Assembly: GCA_025890175.1 (NCBI GenBank)
Contig: JANPYM010000008.1
Location: forward strand, 47,204 to 79,684
DNA: 32,481 bases
Source of the DNA: Ciborinia camelliae
Lineage: Eukaryota; Ascomycota; Leotiomycetes; Helotiales; Sclerotiniaceae
Reading direction: 5' to 3'
This document shows positions 10,781 through 20,004 of the stretch, piece by piece. The translations under genes and the position numbers were made by a program. The notes beneath the pieces were generated by a model. That model was given only the letters and a program-made list of their open reading frames with translations, did not search any database and was not told where the DNA came from. Every line of letters starts with the position of its first letter. The first letter of the stretch is position 1.

Positions 10781-11860
10781 ATGACAACAAGTCTATCTCT
10801 ATTAGAGATGAACTCTCGCGGTAACTTTCTCATGGAAATCTCAGCGAACTTGGCTGAATTTCAATCTAACACCGCAGACAAATCTTGTTTTAATGGCGCT
10901 TGCTGTGAAGGCCCATTCACGCCATTATTTTGCGGCTACGGAGATACCTATTGTGGTTCTACTCGTGTATCTCAATGCTCTGTAGTTGCGGAGTGTGGCA
11001 AAGAGGCCAAGGTTTCTGGTACAAAATGTCCATTGAATGTGTGCTGTAGCCAGTATAGACCCCTCAAAGCCCGAATTAAAATACTGGGCTAACTCATGTT
11101 ACAGATTTGGTAGGGCATTCCATCACTATCAATTCAGTCCCCGAATTCTAACCCAGTACAGGCTTCTGTGGGACTACCGCTAAGTTTTGTGATGTTGACA
11201 TATGCCAGAGCAATTGTGGATAGACTGCGCAGAAAAAACCCGCCCCGTACGGATACCCGCAAATTATTTGCCCCGTGGATTACCTATCAGATCTTCTACC
11301 CGCCCCGCGGAGCCCTGTTGGGATTTCAAAATTACCCGCCCTGTACAGGTTATTTGCAAATTATCGATAGGTTTCATAAATATTTATAAATATAGTATAA
11401 AAATTAGTATAAAAATTATAAATAGTATAAATATTTTAGATTAATATAAAAATTAGTATAAAAATTGTGAATAATATAAATATTTTAGATTAATATAAAA
11501 ATTTTAAATTAATATAAAAATTAGTATGAAAATTATGAATAGCTTCAAAAAAAAATAAGCGAGATCTATAAATAACCCGCAAATCTGTAAATAACCCACA
11601 AATCCGCAAATAATCCGCAAAAATACAAATAACCCATTTATCTGCGGGTAGGTGGATTATTTGCAAATTATTTGCAAATAATCTGTACAGGGTACAGGGT
11701 ATCTATTGGGATTTAACATTACCCGCCCCGTATGCGGGTTATTTGCAAATAACCCGTTAGCTTTAATACCCGCCCCGCGGGGCCCCGTTGCGCAGTCTAA
11801 TTGTGGAAGTCCATCAATTTCTGGTGGAGGCAGTTCCATTGAGATTATGTAACTATCATT
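10781..11860 (+). pseudogene. Chitin-binding (CBM18) fragment of a class V chitinase, split by a TIR element
   Basis: Reads through the Cys-rich words CFNGACC, FCGYGDTYCG, CPLNVCCS, then GFCGTTAKFCDVDICQSNCG, the hallmark spacing of fungal class V (killer-toxin alpha-like) chitinases just before their GH18 domain. An intron from a GTATAG donor at 11054 to the CCCAG acceptor at 11154 joins CCS to GFCG with correct spacing. The coding sequence is then interrupted at 11220 by a 579-bp element and resumes at 11808 (SPSISGGGSS), ending at a stop near 11850. The element's first codon is TAG, so truncation is immediate. No GH18 catalytic domain and no signal peptide are present, so this is a fragment or pseudogene. 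Confidence 0.7.
11221..11799. mobile_element. hAT-like MITE with 8-bp target duplication
   Basis: Perfect 11-bp terminal inverted repeats (TAGACTGCGCA at both ends, read inwards), flanked by identical 8-bp copies ATTGTGGA at 11213-11220 and 11800-11807. Subterminal CCCGCCCC and CCCGCAAATTATTTG words repeat in both orientations, as in many hAT elements, where they may bind transposase. The core (11390-11540) is AT-rich with small repeats of TATAAAAATTAGTA. It has no transposase, so it is non-autonomous. Removing the element and one duplication restores the reading frame of the host CBM18 exon. Confidence 0.85.
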
Positions 11861-12327
11861 TACTAGACAGAGGCTTTGGCGTAATACATTTTGCATAGAG
11901 TATCTATATACCTGGGGATGATACAGAGGAAGAGTACTAAGTATTAATATCTATATCAATTTAATTTCATCATCCAACAGAACATAAGGTTGATTACCTA
12001 ATCTTATCTAATTAACTTTTTATTTTATCATACATCGTACAACCATTCATCCATCGCCCACCGCTCATCCCACTGATCCTTCTTCGTCCATCCTCCTCTT
12101 AGGGTTGAAATCTATTGATTGTAACATGGTTACTGTTGGTATCAACGTGGGTTGAAAGTGTAAAGTACTTTTAGGCTATACAGTTGTATGTTGATAATGT
12201 TCTAATTGATTAAGCTATACTAGAGTAGATCATTATATAGAGACCTAGTGCCGTACTAGAACGCACTAGGCGTTCTAGTAGGTTCGCGACGCCCAGCGCA
12301 TTTAGTCGAACATCACGTGCTAGTCAC
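11861..12327. other. Intergenic sequence with a 10-bp hairpin and CACGTG palindromes
   Basis: No ORF. At 12255-12279 ACTAGAACGC and GCGTTCTAGT form a 10-bp stem over a 5-nt loop. Two CACGTG boxes lie at about 12314 and 12325, just before the next ORF. Parts of 12180-12310 have the feel of an LTR remnant (TGTTGATAATG start) but I found no flanking duplication. Confidence 0.45.
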
Positions 12328-13098
12328 GTGACCTGTAGGTCGCATGATTTTCCCAACAGTTACTTTAGAACCTTCCTATCAAATATCCCCTGTCCCTCTT
12401 CCCCTTCCCTTTTCTTCTCCACCTCCACCTCCTCCACCTCCTCCACCTCCTCCACCTCCTCCACCTCCTCCACCTCCTCCACCTACAAGATCAGCAATCC
12501 ATGTCCCGACATGTTATACGGGTATCGACGACGAACGGCATTTAACGAAACGCAACAAATTCAACTACGCGATCTGGGGGTCGAGACATCGGGAAATTCG
12601 CAAGATTTATTATATCCATTCTTCGTCATCGAATTCAAAGCCGATGGACCGGGAGAGACAGGGGGAAGTTTATGGGTGGCGGCGAATCAATGTCTTGGGG
12701 GTAGCGCCTCTTGCATTAATATATGCGAAAAGCTCAATTCCCGACTGAATTCCCAACTCCAGATTGACGAAAACACCCACTTCCACTCCAAGGAAGATCC
12801 AAACACATCCCCCCCTCGAGTCAACACGACGAGCTTCAGCATCGCCATCTCCGGGACCGAAGCGCGCTTATACGTAACATGGAAAGCCGCTGACAAAAAT
12901 TCCTACCATGCGCAAAAAGTATCGAGTTTCTTGCTCGGGAACGCGGGGGATTATATCGAGTTTCGCAAGATGGTGTTGAATATATTGGAGTGGGGGGGAG
13001 AGGAAAGGTTGGGGGAGGTGGGGAGGAAGAAGATGGAGAGGGAGAGCAAGGGACGGGAGAGGTGTGGTGGTGGGAGTGAGAATGAGAGACCTAAATAG
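12328..13098 (+). CDS. DUF7924-like protein with restriction-endonuclease-like EFK motif
   Basis: From about 12499 (residue 58) the product reads PCPDMLYGYRR, then YPFFVIEFKADG, LWVAANQCLGGSASC, FSIAISGTEARLYVTWK and FLLGNAGDYIEFRKMV..ILEW. This order matches a large, poorly understood fungal family I know as DUF7924. The E-F-K strand resembles the ExK half of a PD-(D/E)xK nuclease fold, but activity is not shown. Residues 1-57 are a Ser/Thr-rich string made by a 9-bp microsatellite and are probably not original: relatives carry a longer N-terminal region. The C-terminal 35 residues are Arg/Glu/Gly-rich and low-complexity. The chosen start is the first ATG of the open frame; a start inside the repeat region is as likely. 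It may be a truncated copy. Confidence 0.65.
   Translation: MTCRSHDFPNSYFRTFLSNIPCPSSPSLFFSTSTSSTSSTSSTSSTSSTSSTYKISNPCPDMLYGYRRRTAFNETQQIQLRDLGVETSGNSQDLLYPFFVIEFKADGPGETGGSLWVAANQCLGGSASCINICEKLNSRLNSQLQIDENTHFHSKEDPNTSPPRVNTTSFSIAISGTEARLYVTWKAADKNSYHAQKVSSFLLGNAGDYIEFRKMVLNILEWGGEERLGEVGRKKMERESKGRERCGGGSENERPK
12415..12483 (+). repeat. 9-bp microsatellite (CCTCCACCT)n in the DUF7924 ORF
   Basis: About seven units of a 9-bp pattern. Being a multiple of three it keeps the frame, encoding Ser-Ser-Thr in the DUF frame and polyproline in the next frame. Its position at the junction between upstream DNA and the conserved domain suggests that the start of the gene was lost or rebuilt here. Confidence 0.85.
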
Positions 13099-13618
13099 AG
13101 ACAAAAACGTACTATTTCTTTACCTCCTTCTTCTTCTTAAGACTTCGTCTTTATTGAGACTTCTTTTTTTTTATTACTCAATAATTATAATTATAAAGCC
13201 TGCCGCGTCGATATATCGATATATCGATATAGCTCGCGGCTCTCCCGCACCCTTCTTAGTTCTACATCAACAACTACATGCACATTCTGAACCCTATTGA
13301 CCGTTAATCGGCTTGTTTACTTGATGCAGTGAGGAAGATTTCATTCAAATACGCTTTCAAGCTTTGATTGAAGGACAGGAAGCTTGAGAATAGGGTTGGG
13401 CAAAGGGTAGGTAGGGAAAACCCGGTGTGAGGGATGAAGTTGGCAGGTGCGATAGGATGGGTAGGCCAGTGATGGGAGTAGTATACGGCGTATTTCCTAT
13501 ACGCCCCACCCTGGTAAAGCATATAGAATTCTATACCACGTATTTCAATAAATGATATCGAATTTTATATCACTAACATTATTGATTCTCTCTTAACATA
13601 TTGCATATCACTAATAAA
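13099..13618. other. Intergenic stretch between DUF7924-like ORF and foldback element
   Basis: Contains a T-rich run (13120-13180), three ATATCG units (13209-13231) flanked by CGCG words, and a small inverted pair around TATACGGCGTATTTCCTATACGCC at 13481-13504. No ORF is supported. The last 100 bp, with TATATCAC repeats, leads into the foldback element. Confidence 0.45.
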
Positions 13619-13785
13619 ATATGGAAATACTGGAATTTCAATGAAATAGCTTCAATATTGCCTAATTTGGAATGAATTCCAATAAATATTGCCTAATTTG
13701 AAAGAAATTCAATAAATTTCATTGAAATCCATTTCAAATTAAGCAATATTGAAACCATTTCATTGGAATTCCAGTATTTCCATAT
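13619..13785. mobile_element. Foldback MITE upstream of the APH-like gene
   Basis: Two arms of about 55 bp, starting ATATGGAAATACTGG at the left and ending as its complement at the right, face each other across a spacer of about 55 bp that itself holds a smaller copy of the arm pattern (CAATATTGCCTAATTTG). Arms differ at only a few positions, mostly C/T or G/A. The total is 167 bp and the element ends about 200 bp before the APH-like start codon. Confidence 0.75.
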
Positions 13786-13983
13786 ATCTTCATTAATACG
13801 TACGAAATTCAATATATACAGCCGTAAGTGATACCCTTATTTATACGTATTAATATAATATGATAGGCCTTAATATCAGCCACCATAATACTAACTTACA
13901 CTACTCCCATGTCCTCTCCTCTATAAGCGTCGCAATCCAACCTCTTCAACAATCAACGTTCAACAATCATCAATGTACTCAAT

Positions 13984-16119
13984 ATGTCTCTTTCCCATTC
14001 TCATTCTACCTTGACTTCAAGAATTGAGTCTTCTCTAATTCCTACGATTCCCACGATTAAAGATCCAATACCACATCCCCCCTCATTTCCATCAAATACA
14101 AACGACAACCCTTCACCATCATCACCACCTCACTCCTCCTCCTATTCAGAAAATCCCTCCACGCCCAAAAGCCACAATCACAACCTCAACCTCACCCTTC
14201 CCCTCCTCCGAAATCATTCAATCACCCTCGCCGACGCTCTCGAAGAAGAAGAAAATATGCTCATCTGCCTCCAATATCCCGCAGAACAATTGGAATTCTT
14301 CTATTCCGTCTGGGTCCATCGCGAAGCCTGGCAAGATGTTATCTCGTCGCATTTGGCTCTATGGAATGGTGAATCTTGTCTTCTGGCCGACACGAAAGAA
14401 TGGTTGTATGGGGGTTTTAATCTTTGTATTCCTGTGGTGGTGAGTGGCTGGAAGAGGAAGGGGGAGAGAGAAAGGGAGAGGAAATTGCTTTTGAGGATTC
14501 CGTTGCCTTATAAAAATCGTGATGGGAAGTTGAGTTCTGGGATGGAGAGGGAGGGACATGGCGACCACGATGAGAATGAGAAATTACGTACAGAAGCTGC
14601 AACGTTTATCTGGATTCAGGAAAATTGTCCGGATGTTCCAATCCCTTACTTATGGGGATTTGGTTTTAAAGGTGGTCAAAGTGTATGATTTACTCCTTCA
14701 TTCTGCTCGTCTCTTCTCTTCTCTTCTCTTCTTCATTATTCTTGCTGAAGCTTACAAGTACTCATGCTAACCTAGATCAATCGATCATTTTGAATAGTTC
14801 ACCAGACCAGAAAACGTCCCTTTCAAAACCCGAATGCTCTGGTATCTTCAACGTTACATTTCATATTTCTTCACGCCCACACTCCCTTGTCGATATATAC
14901 CTTTTACACGTCTAAAAATATTCGAACATGGATATCTCCTTATGGACTACATCTCTACGCCTTCCATAAAAACTCTTTACGAATTTGAAGTCGAATCCAA
15001 GATCCCTCTACATAAAAACCCCAATCTCAAAAAAACTCTCTTCCCAGATCTTGCACGAATCATCCTCGACCTCAGTCGAAAACCTCTTCCAAGAATAGCT
15101 TCGTGGACGTTGAATAATCGTGGTGTCCTTTCCCTCACCAATCGTCCACTCTTATATCAATTCGTCGGCTTGGAAAATCAGGGCATTCCCACCGATATCC
15201 CTATCTCTCATACATATCCTTCGGCCGTTTCTTTCTATCTCGATCTTCTTCATACTCACGATAATCGCCTTCGCTATCAACCCAACGCCCTCACCGATCT
15301 TTACGATGGCCGCGCTCAAATGGCAAATCTCTTTACTATGAGAGGTATTCTGCGTCATTTCACCAATTCTAAAAAGAATCAAGGTCCCTTTGTTTTGATG
15401 TTGACGGATTTGAGTAAAGATGATATTTTTGTTGACGAGGTAGGCCGCATTAAATATATCGTTGATTTGGAATGGGCGGCAGTGCTTCCAGTTGATATGC
15501 TTATGATTCCGTATTGGCTGACGGGGCATTCGGTTGATGAGCTTACGGGGGATCATTTGAAGGTTTTTGAAAAGGCGAATGAGGAATTTATGGAGGTTTT
15601 TGCGGGTGTCGAGAAGACGAGCTTTGGGGATAAGACAAGTTTCGGGGAGAAGACCCGATTTGAGGGCGAGTATGCGAAGACCTGTCATACAGAAATCATG
15701 AGGAACGGTTTGAAAACTGGCAGTTTTTGGTTCTTTCACGCTCTGCTAAGTTACAAGGTTTGTATAATCTTTTTCGTCAACATCTTATGCCGTTGTATGT
15801 TGATACTCTTTCCACGAATTCTCCTCCTTCCATTTTTCCCTATCCAGAGAATGAGAATGAGAACGAGGGGGATGATAAGGGAGATGAGGGGGATGAGGGG
15901 AATGAGGGGAATGAGAGGGATGAGGGGAATGAGAGGGATGCGGGGGATGAGAGGGAGGGTAAGAAAGATATCGATACCTTTATCGATTTTATGGCACCCT
16001 TCTGGGATAGGGATGCGAGAGAGGTTTTACGGAGAAAAGTGGATGACAAATTGCTTTATGATGGGATGGTGAGAGATCTTTTTGAAAAGAAAGGGAAGGA
16101 AGGGGATGGAAAAATGTAG
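13984..16119 (+). CDS. APH-like (kinase-fold) fungal protein, two exons, frameshift near the 3' end
   Basis: Exon 1 is 13984-14682, the intron 14683-14797, exon 2 from 14798. The junction restores GGQS-FTRPENVPFKT, typical of fungal phosphotransferase-enzyme-family (APH) proteins. Residues 1-75 are a Ser/Pro-rich leader. Then come the WVHREAW and CIPVVV region, FIWIQENCPDVPIPYLWGFG, the catalytic-loop region MLTDLSKDDIFVD (about 15400-15440) and DLEWA (about 15467). The loop Asp is kept but the usual Asn (HxxN) is Asp here, so kinase activity is doubtful. At 15757-15758 one G appears to be missing: upstream reads ..FWFFHALLSYK, downstream the next frame reads GLYNLFRQH, both family-like. In that second frame the gene ends at 16119; without the correction the frame stays open to 16072 with an unrelated tail. 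Possible pseudogene or sequencing error. Confidence 0.7.
14683..14797 (+). other. Intron of the APH-like gene
   Basis: GTATGA donor and GAATAG acceptor, 115 nt, with a CTAAC-type branch site (14767-14771) about 27 nt before the acceptor and a run of TCTCT units inside. Splicing joins the codon for Ser to the codon for Phe and matches the order of residues in related proteins. Confidence 0.75.
15850..15960 (+). repeat. G/A-rich coding minisatellite in the APH-like gene
   Basis: Twelve-base-type units built on GATGAGGGG and AATGAGAGG encode a Gly/Asp/Glu/Asn/Arg-rich stretch in one frame and Met/Arg/Gly units in the other. It lies after the frameshift, between the conserved GLYNLFRQH and APFWDRDAREV parts, where relatives have a short linker. 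Confidence 0.8.
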
Positions 16120-16318
16120 GGAGGGGTGGGGGATGGGGAGGAGAGAGATATAAAGAAAATGGTTTTCTGTTGGGGAATCAGAATACATGGTTGTTAGGTA
16201 CGTGATCTGTAATTATATGATAGGAGGTGCCGCGTAGTAGGTTATTCCGTATTAAACATAGGGGGATATAAGGGCAATAGAGCTGCAACTCTATACATAC
16301 TCCTTAATCAATACAATT
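16120..16318. other. 3' flank of the APH-like gene
   Basis: G-rich then mixed sequence with no ORF. It should contain the 3' untranslated region and polyadenylation site, but I cannot place them with confidence. The phrase CTCCTTAATCAA near 16300 also occurs near 2139 beside other repeats. Confidence 0.4.
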
Positions 16319-16373
16319 GTTAAAGATCATATCATTGTACTACATGCATTATGATATAGAGAACCCTGGTCTA
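16319..16373 (+). mobile_element. 5' fragment of a family A solo LTR
   Basis: TGTTAAAGATCATATCATTG followed, after a gap, by CCCTGGTCTA matches the first third of the family A LTRs. It is cut off abruptly by the TGTCATAC start of a family B element at 16374, so B appears to have inserted into A. Confidence 0.55.
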
Positions 16374-16535
16374 TGTCATACATAGGCCCTGCCTATAGTG
16401 AATGACATACGGCTAGTACAGCTAACTCCCTTTATATAAAGTAATAATTCTGAAAAGGATTATTCTTTTCTTTTTAGTATAATTTTTTTATTAGATTACA
16501 AATTTTGAAATTATTTTTATATGTCTTAAGTAATA
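16374..16535 (+). mobile_element. Family B solo-LTR-like element, 3' half RIP-mutated
   Basis: The first 60 bp (TGTCATACATAGGCCCTGCCTA...GAATGACA) are close to the copies at 20005 and 27392. The rest aligns through TTCTTTTCTTTTTAGTATA..TTTATTAGATTACA but has become AT-rich. The right end is not clear. No ORF. Confidence 0.5.
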
Positions 16536-16708
16536 TATATAATATAAGAATTATGTTTATTTTTTATTATTTTTGTAAAAAATATAAAATATTTATAAAA
16601 TATTTTTGTTTTTTTGATATATCAAAAATTTAAATATAAAACAAATTGAATATTTTATTATATTATAATTTATATAAAAAATTAAAGAAATTTTGAAATA
16701 TTATATAT

Positions 16709-17318
16709 CGCAACTTTTTTTCCATTGAATAATAATGTAGGGTTTGAATAATATTAATAAATAGAACAAAAATGTTAAAATTTGATTAATCGAAATTATA
16801 GTTTGGATTTGGTTATTTAAATTTATTGTACCAAATATTTTATTTGTTATATAAAAATATTGTTAATAATTATTATTTATTTGTTTATGTTATTTATATT
16901 ATTTAAGAATGATTTATATGTAATTATATAATCAAAATTTATAATATTTTGAAAGTATATAAATTGATTTTAATATAATTATATTAATTCAAAAATAATA
17001 AAATTGTATAATTTAGTTAAAGTTTATATATATAAATTGGTTTGAATAATAGTTTGATTAAATAATTAATGGTTAATAATTGATGATAATAATAAAATTA
17101 ATAATTTTGATAATGATTTTGAATTTAAATGTATAGGTTATTTTTGAATAGTGTATGTATGAATTGAATAATGATAATAATTGTTGATAATGTAATTGAA
17201 ATTTAGATAAAATATTTGGTATAGTAGATTTGGGTAATCAGATATTTGATTCGGAATTTTTAAGATAAACAAGATTTAAGTGATTAGGGTGATAGGGGTA
17301 ATTGAAAAAAAAGTTGTG
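16709..17318. mobile_element. Non-autonomous TIR element, copy 2
   Basis: Starts CGCAACTTTTTTTCC and ends GAAAAAAAAGTTGTG; aligns end to end with 3050-3694 through landmarks such as CAAAAATGTTAAA and CCAAATATTTTATTTGTTA. Flanked by AT on both sides. Where copy 1 has C this copy usually has T, and where copy 1 has A this copy often has G. Confidence 0.7.
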
Positions 17319-17567
17319 ATGTAATAAAGTTTTTATAAATCGATTTATAAAACGATTTATAAAACGAAATATAGATTTGCAATAAATTATAATAATAATA
17401 ATTTCGAACAAAAAAACTTTAAAATATTATAATAAAAACTTTATAATCTATAAAAAACAATTAAAACGAAATACAAATTTCACAATAAATTATAATAATA
17501 ATAATTTCAATAAAATAATTTTAAAATATTATATTAAAATCTCTATAAAAAAAATTTAAAATATTAT
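17319..17567. other. AT-rich stretch with duplicated phrases
   Basis: Holds ATTTATAAAACG repeated near 17343-17366 and a longer diverged duplication (ATAAATTATAATAATAATAATTTC at about 17382 and 17483). No coding signal. Likely RIP-degraded repeat. Confidence 0.45.
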
Positions 17568-17938
17568 GGATTCGAAGAATCAAGTTCAATTTCAAAGGAC
17601 CATGTTTTGTTGTTGTATTACGTAATGATAGATATCTATAAGGAAGGCCATTTTCTGAAGATATACCACTCTAAAGGTCGCTTCTGAATGGTTATAATTA
17701 TGATCCGTATCTTTTAACTGGCTCGCTAAAGATCCCGGTCGCATGCCTTACCTAGCCTAGCCTAGCCTACCTAGCTTACCTGCCATACCTAGCCGAACCT
17801 AGCCGAACCTAGCCGAACCTACCTACCTACGAATTCTACGAATTCTACGAACCTACGAACCTACGAACCTACCTAGCCTATATATAGAACCTACAAATCG
17901 AGCGTAGCGAGGAATGGGGGTTTGAGGGCTTGCCCCCA
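17568..17938 (+). repeat. Uninterrupted copy of dispersed repeat F-E with tandem CCTAG/CCGAA units
   Basis: Begins GGATTCGAAGAATCAAG, contains ATTACGTAATG and GGCCATTTTC, then a run of short units (CCTAG three times, CCTAGCCGAA three times, TACGAATTC, TACGAACC) and ends with CGAGCGTAGCGAGGAATGGG and GGGCTTGCCCCC. Sister copies lie at 2957-3049 plus 3695-3790 and, in reverse, at 19895-19985. Confidence 0.65.
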
Positions 17939-18530
17939 TAATTAATAAATAATTAAATAAATAAATAATTGAATAAATAAATAATTGAATAATTAAATAA
18001 ATAATTAAATAAATAATTCAATAAATAATTAAATAATTAAATAAATAATTCAATAAATAATTCAATAAATAATTCAATAAATAATTCAATAAATAATTAA
18101 ATAAATAATTAAATAAATAATTCAATAAATAATTAAATAAATAATTCAATAAATAATTAAATAAATAATTCAATAAATAATTCGATAAATAATTCGATAA
18201 ATAATTAAATAAATAATTAAATAAATAATTCAATAAATAATTGAATGAATAATTAAATGAATAATTAAATAATAAAATAGTTCAATAATAAATAATTAAA
18301 TAATTAAAAAATCAAATAATTAAATAATAAATAATTAAATAAATAATTGAATGAATAATTAAATGAATAATTAAATAATAAAATAGTTCAATAATAAATA
18401 ATTAAATAATTAAAAAGTCAAATAATTAAATATTAAATAATTAAATAATAATTAAATAAATAAATAATAAATAATTAAATACAAAATCAAATAATAAATA
18501 ATTAAATAATTAAATAATAATACATCATTT
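17939..18530. repeat. AT-only satellite built on AATAAATAATTC
   Basis: Roughly 600 bp of AATAAATAATT(C/A/G)-type units of 11-15 bp. A 12-bp period dominates at 18010-18240; a second, longer period (about 110 bp) is visible where the block from 18240 is repeated near 18350. The open frame seen on the minus strand (Asn-Tyr-Leu repeats) is a by-product. Confidence 0.9.
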
Positions 18531-18544
18531 TAATACATCATTTT

Positions 18545-18698
18545 AATACTAATAATACTAATAATACTAATAATACTAATAATACTAATAATACTAATAA
18601 TACTAATAATACTAATAATACTAATAATACTAATAATACTAATAATACTAATAATACTAATAATACTAATAATACTAATAATACTAATAATACTAATA
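18545..18698. repeat. 9-bp satellite (ACTAATAAT)n
   Basis: About 17 near-perfect copies of a 9-bp unit with no substitutions that I can see, in contrast to the decayed AT satellite just before it. This suggests recent expansion after RIP. Confidence 0.9.
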
Positions 18699-19025
18699 TT
18701 TAAATTTTAATCTCTAACATAGATATTTTAAAACACTGAATTAATTATATAAGCCCTGGAATTTATTAAAACTAATTGACTGAAAAAAGTATGTAAAATC
18801 TATACGAAAACATCAAAATCAAAAAATATTCAAATAAAAATTATTATTTAATATAATAAGTATATAAAAATATATAAAATGTATTTGGAATAAATATATA
18901 TATTATATCAATTAAAAGCTTTTTAATAATATAACTTTTATATTTATACAATTTATAATTATTAAGAAATTTATTATTAAAACTTTCTTGATTCTAATTA
19001 GCTTTTCCCATTTCCAGTTTCGAAC

Positions 19026-19275
19026 TAAAAGCGAAAAGGAAAGAGGAAAAGAAAGAAAAAATAGAAAAAGAGAGAAAAAGAAAGAAAAAAGAAAAGAGAA
19101 AGGGAGAGGGAGAGGGGCGAGGGGCGGATCGTAATCGCCGTACTATTTGCCTCTCTCCCTTTCTCTTTTCTCTTTCCTTTCTTCCTTTTCCCCCTCTCTT
19201 TCTTTCCCTTCTCTCTCCCCTTTCCCCCTCTCTCCCCTTCCCCCCTCTCTTCCATTTCCCCTTTTTCTATTTTCA
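19026..19275. repeat. Long purine tract followed by pyrimidine tract, forming an inverted repeat
   Basis: About 90 bp of nearly pure A/G (19026-19120) is followed, after a 27-bp mixed spacer, by about 120 bp of nearly pure C/T (19148-19265). AAGAGAAAGGGAGAG on the left pairs with CTCTCCCTTTCTCTT on the right. It could form a large hairpin or triplex (H-DNA). The minus-strand ORF across it (Lys/Glu/Arg then Leu/Ser/Phe) is a by-product. Confidence 0.8.
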
Positions 19276-19331
19276 TATTTTAGGAATAGCTTCATTATTA
19301 CTAAATTGAATATCTAATAAACCTCCAGCAA

Positions 19332-19435
19332 AACGAGCTGCAAAGTAGATCGCAAAAGACGTGAAAAATAAATAAGCGCCCGAAGGGCGTTCCTATTTAT
19401 TTTTAGGCCCAAAGCGGCCGGACTCAAAGCTCGTA
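19332..19435 (-). repeat. Family C structured repeat with hairpin (minus orientation)
   Basis: Read on the minus strand it begins ACGAGCTTTGAGT, CGGCCG, GGGCC, then a hairpin, and ends GCAGCTCGTTTTG. The hairpin has an outer 10-bp stem AAAAATAAAT (19364-19373 with 19395-19404) and an inner 5-bp stem CGCCC/GGGCG over a 3-nt loop (19377-19389). Sister copies at 26776 and 29744 keep the flanks but have a different hairpin or none. Confidence 0.65.
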
Positions 19436-19633
19436 TTTTAATATTTTAATGTTTCAATTTTAATACCTATTAATATTACTATAGTAGTATTTGAATTTTA
19501 ATATTTTTAATAGTACCTAGTATTCGTATTTTAGTATTATTTGTATTAATATTTAAATGTAAGTATGATTAATATTAATATTAATATTGAGATTTTTATA
19601 TGAAAATGTTATGAATTTTAATATGATTAATAT

Positions 19634-19801
19634 TGTTGAACGTGTAGTGTATATTGTTGTATAGACTAGAATAGAACTATATATAGGAACTGTAGAGTAG
19701 ATACAATAGAATGGAAAGGAAGCTAAGCTATACTAATACGTGGGGTAGATCAGGGTCCTCTATACTATAGTGAATATAGTATAGTGATATGATCTTTAAC
19801 A
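19634..19801 (-). mobile_element. Solo-LTR-like element, family A (minus orientation)
   Basis: Starts TGTTGAACGTGTAG and ends GATCTTTAACA, the reverse complement of the family consensus with one C-to-T change in the end. Flanks AATAT and AAAAT agree at four of five positions. 168 bp. Confidence 0.75.
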
Positions 19802-19894
19802 AAAATAGGGATTTGTTGTATGAAATTATATGAAATTATTAGATTAGGCTTTTAATATTGAAAATTTGTTTTGTGCAGAAAAATCTGTATGACG

Positions 19895-19985
19895 TGCCAT
19901 ACCCCATTTCTCGCTACGCTCGGCTAATTCGGTTAGCTCGCTTACCCAGGCTCACTCGGCTAATTCGGTTAATTCTTTTTTCAAA
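19895..19985 (-). repeat. Family F-E tail (minus orientation)
   Basis: Contains CCCATTTCTCGCTACGCTCGG followed by CTAATTCGGTTA units and CTCACTCGGCTAATTCGG, the reverse complement of the tail at 17740-17940. It ends at a T-rich phrase next to the family B element at 20005. Confidence 0.6.
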
Positions 19986-20004
19986 AATAGCATTGCTTAT
20001 ATAA

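Noticed and set aside
12128..12175. Possible LTR end and primer-binding site (TGGTATCAACG)
   Set aside because: No paired LTR, no reverse transcriptase and no flanking duplication found.
15840..16049. Minus-strand Ser/Pro-rich ORF
   Set aside because: Shadow of the G/A-rich minisatellite in the APH-like gene.
18018..18233. Minus-strand ORF of repeated Asn-Tyr-Leu units
   Set aside because: By-product of the AATAAATAATTC satellite.
17939..18530. Possible CRISPR-like array
   Set aside because: Units are contiguous and AT-only with no unique spacers, in a eukaryotic context; a satellite.
19025..19276. Minus-strand ORF rich in Glu/Lys/Arg then Leu/Phe/Ser
   Set aside because: Translation of the purine/pyrimidine tracts, not a gene.
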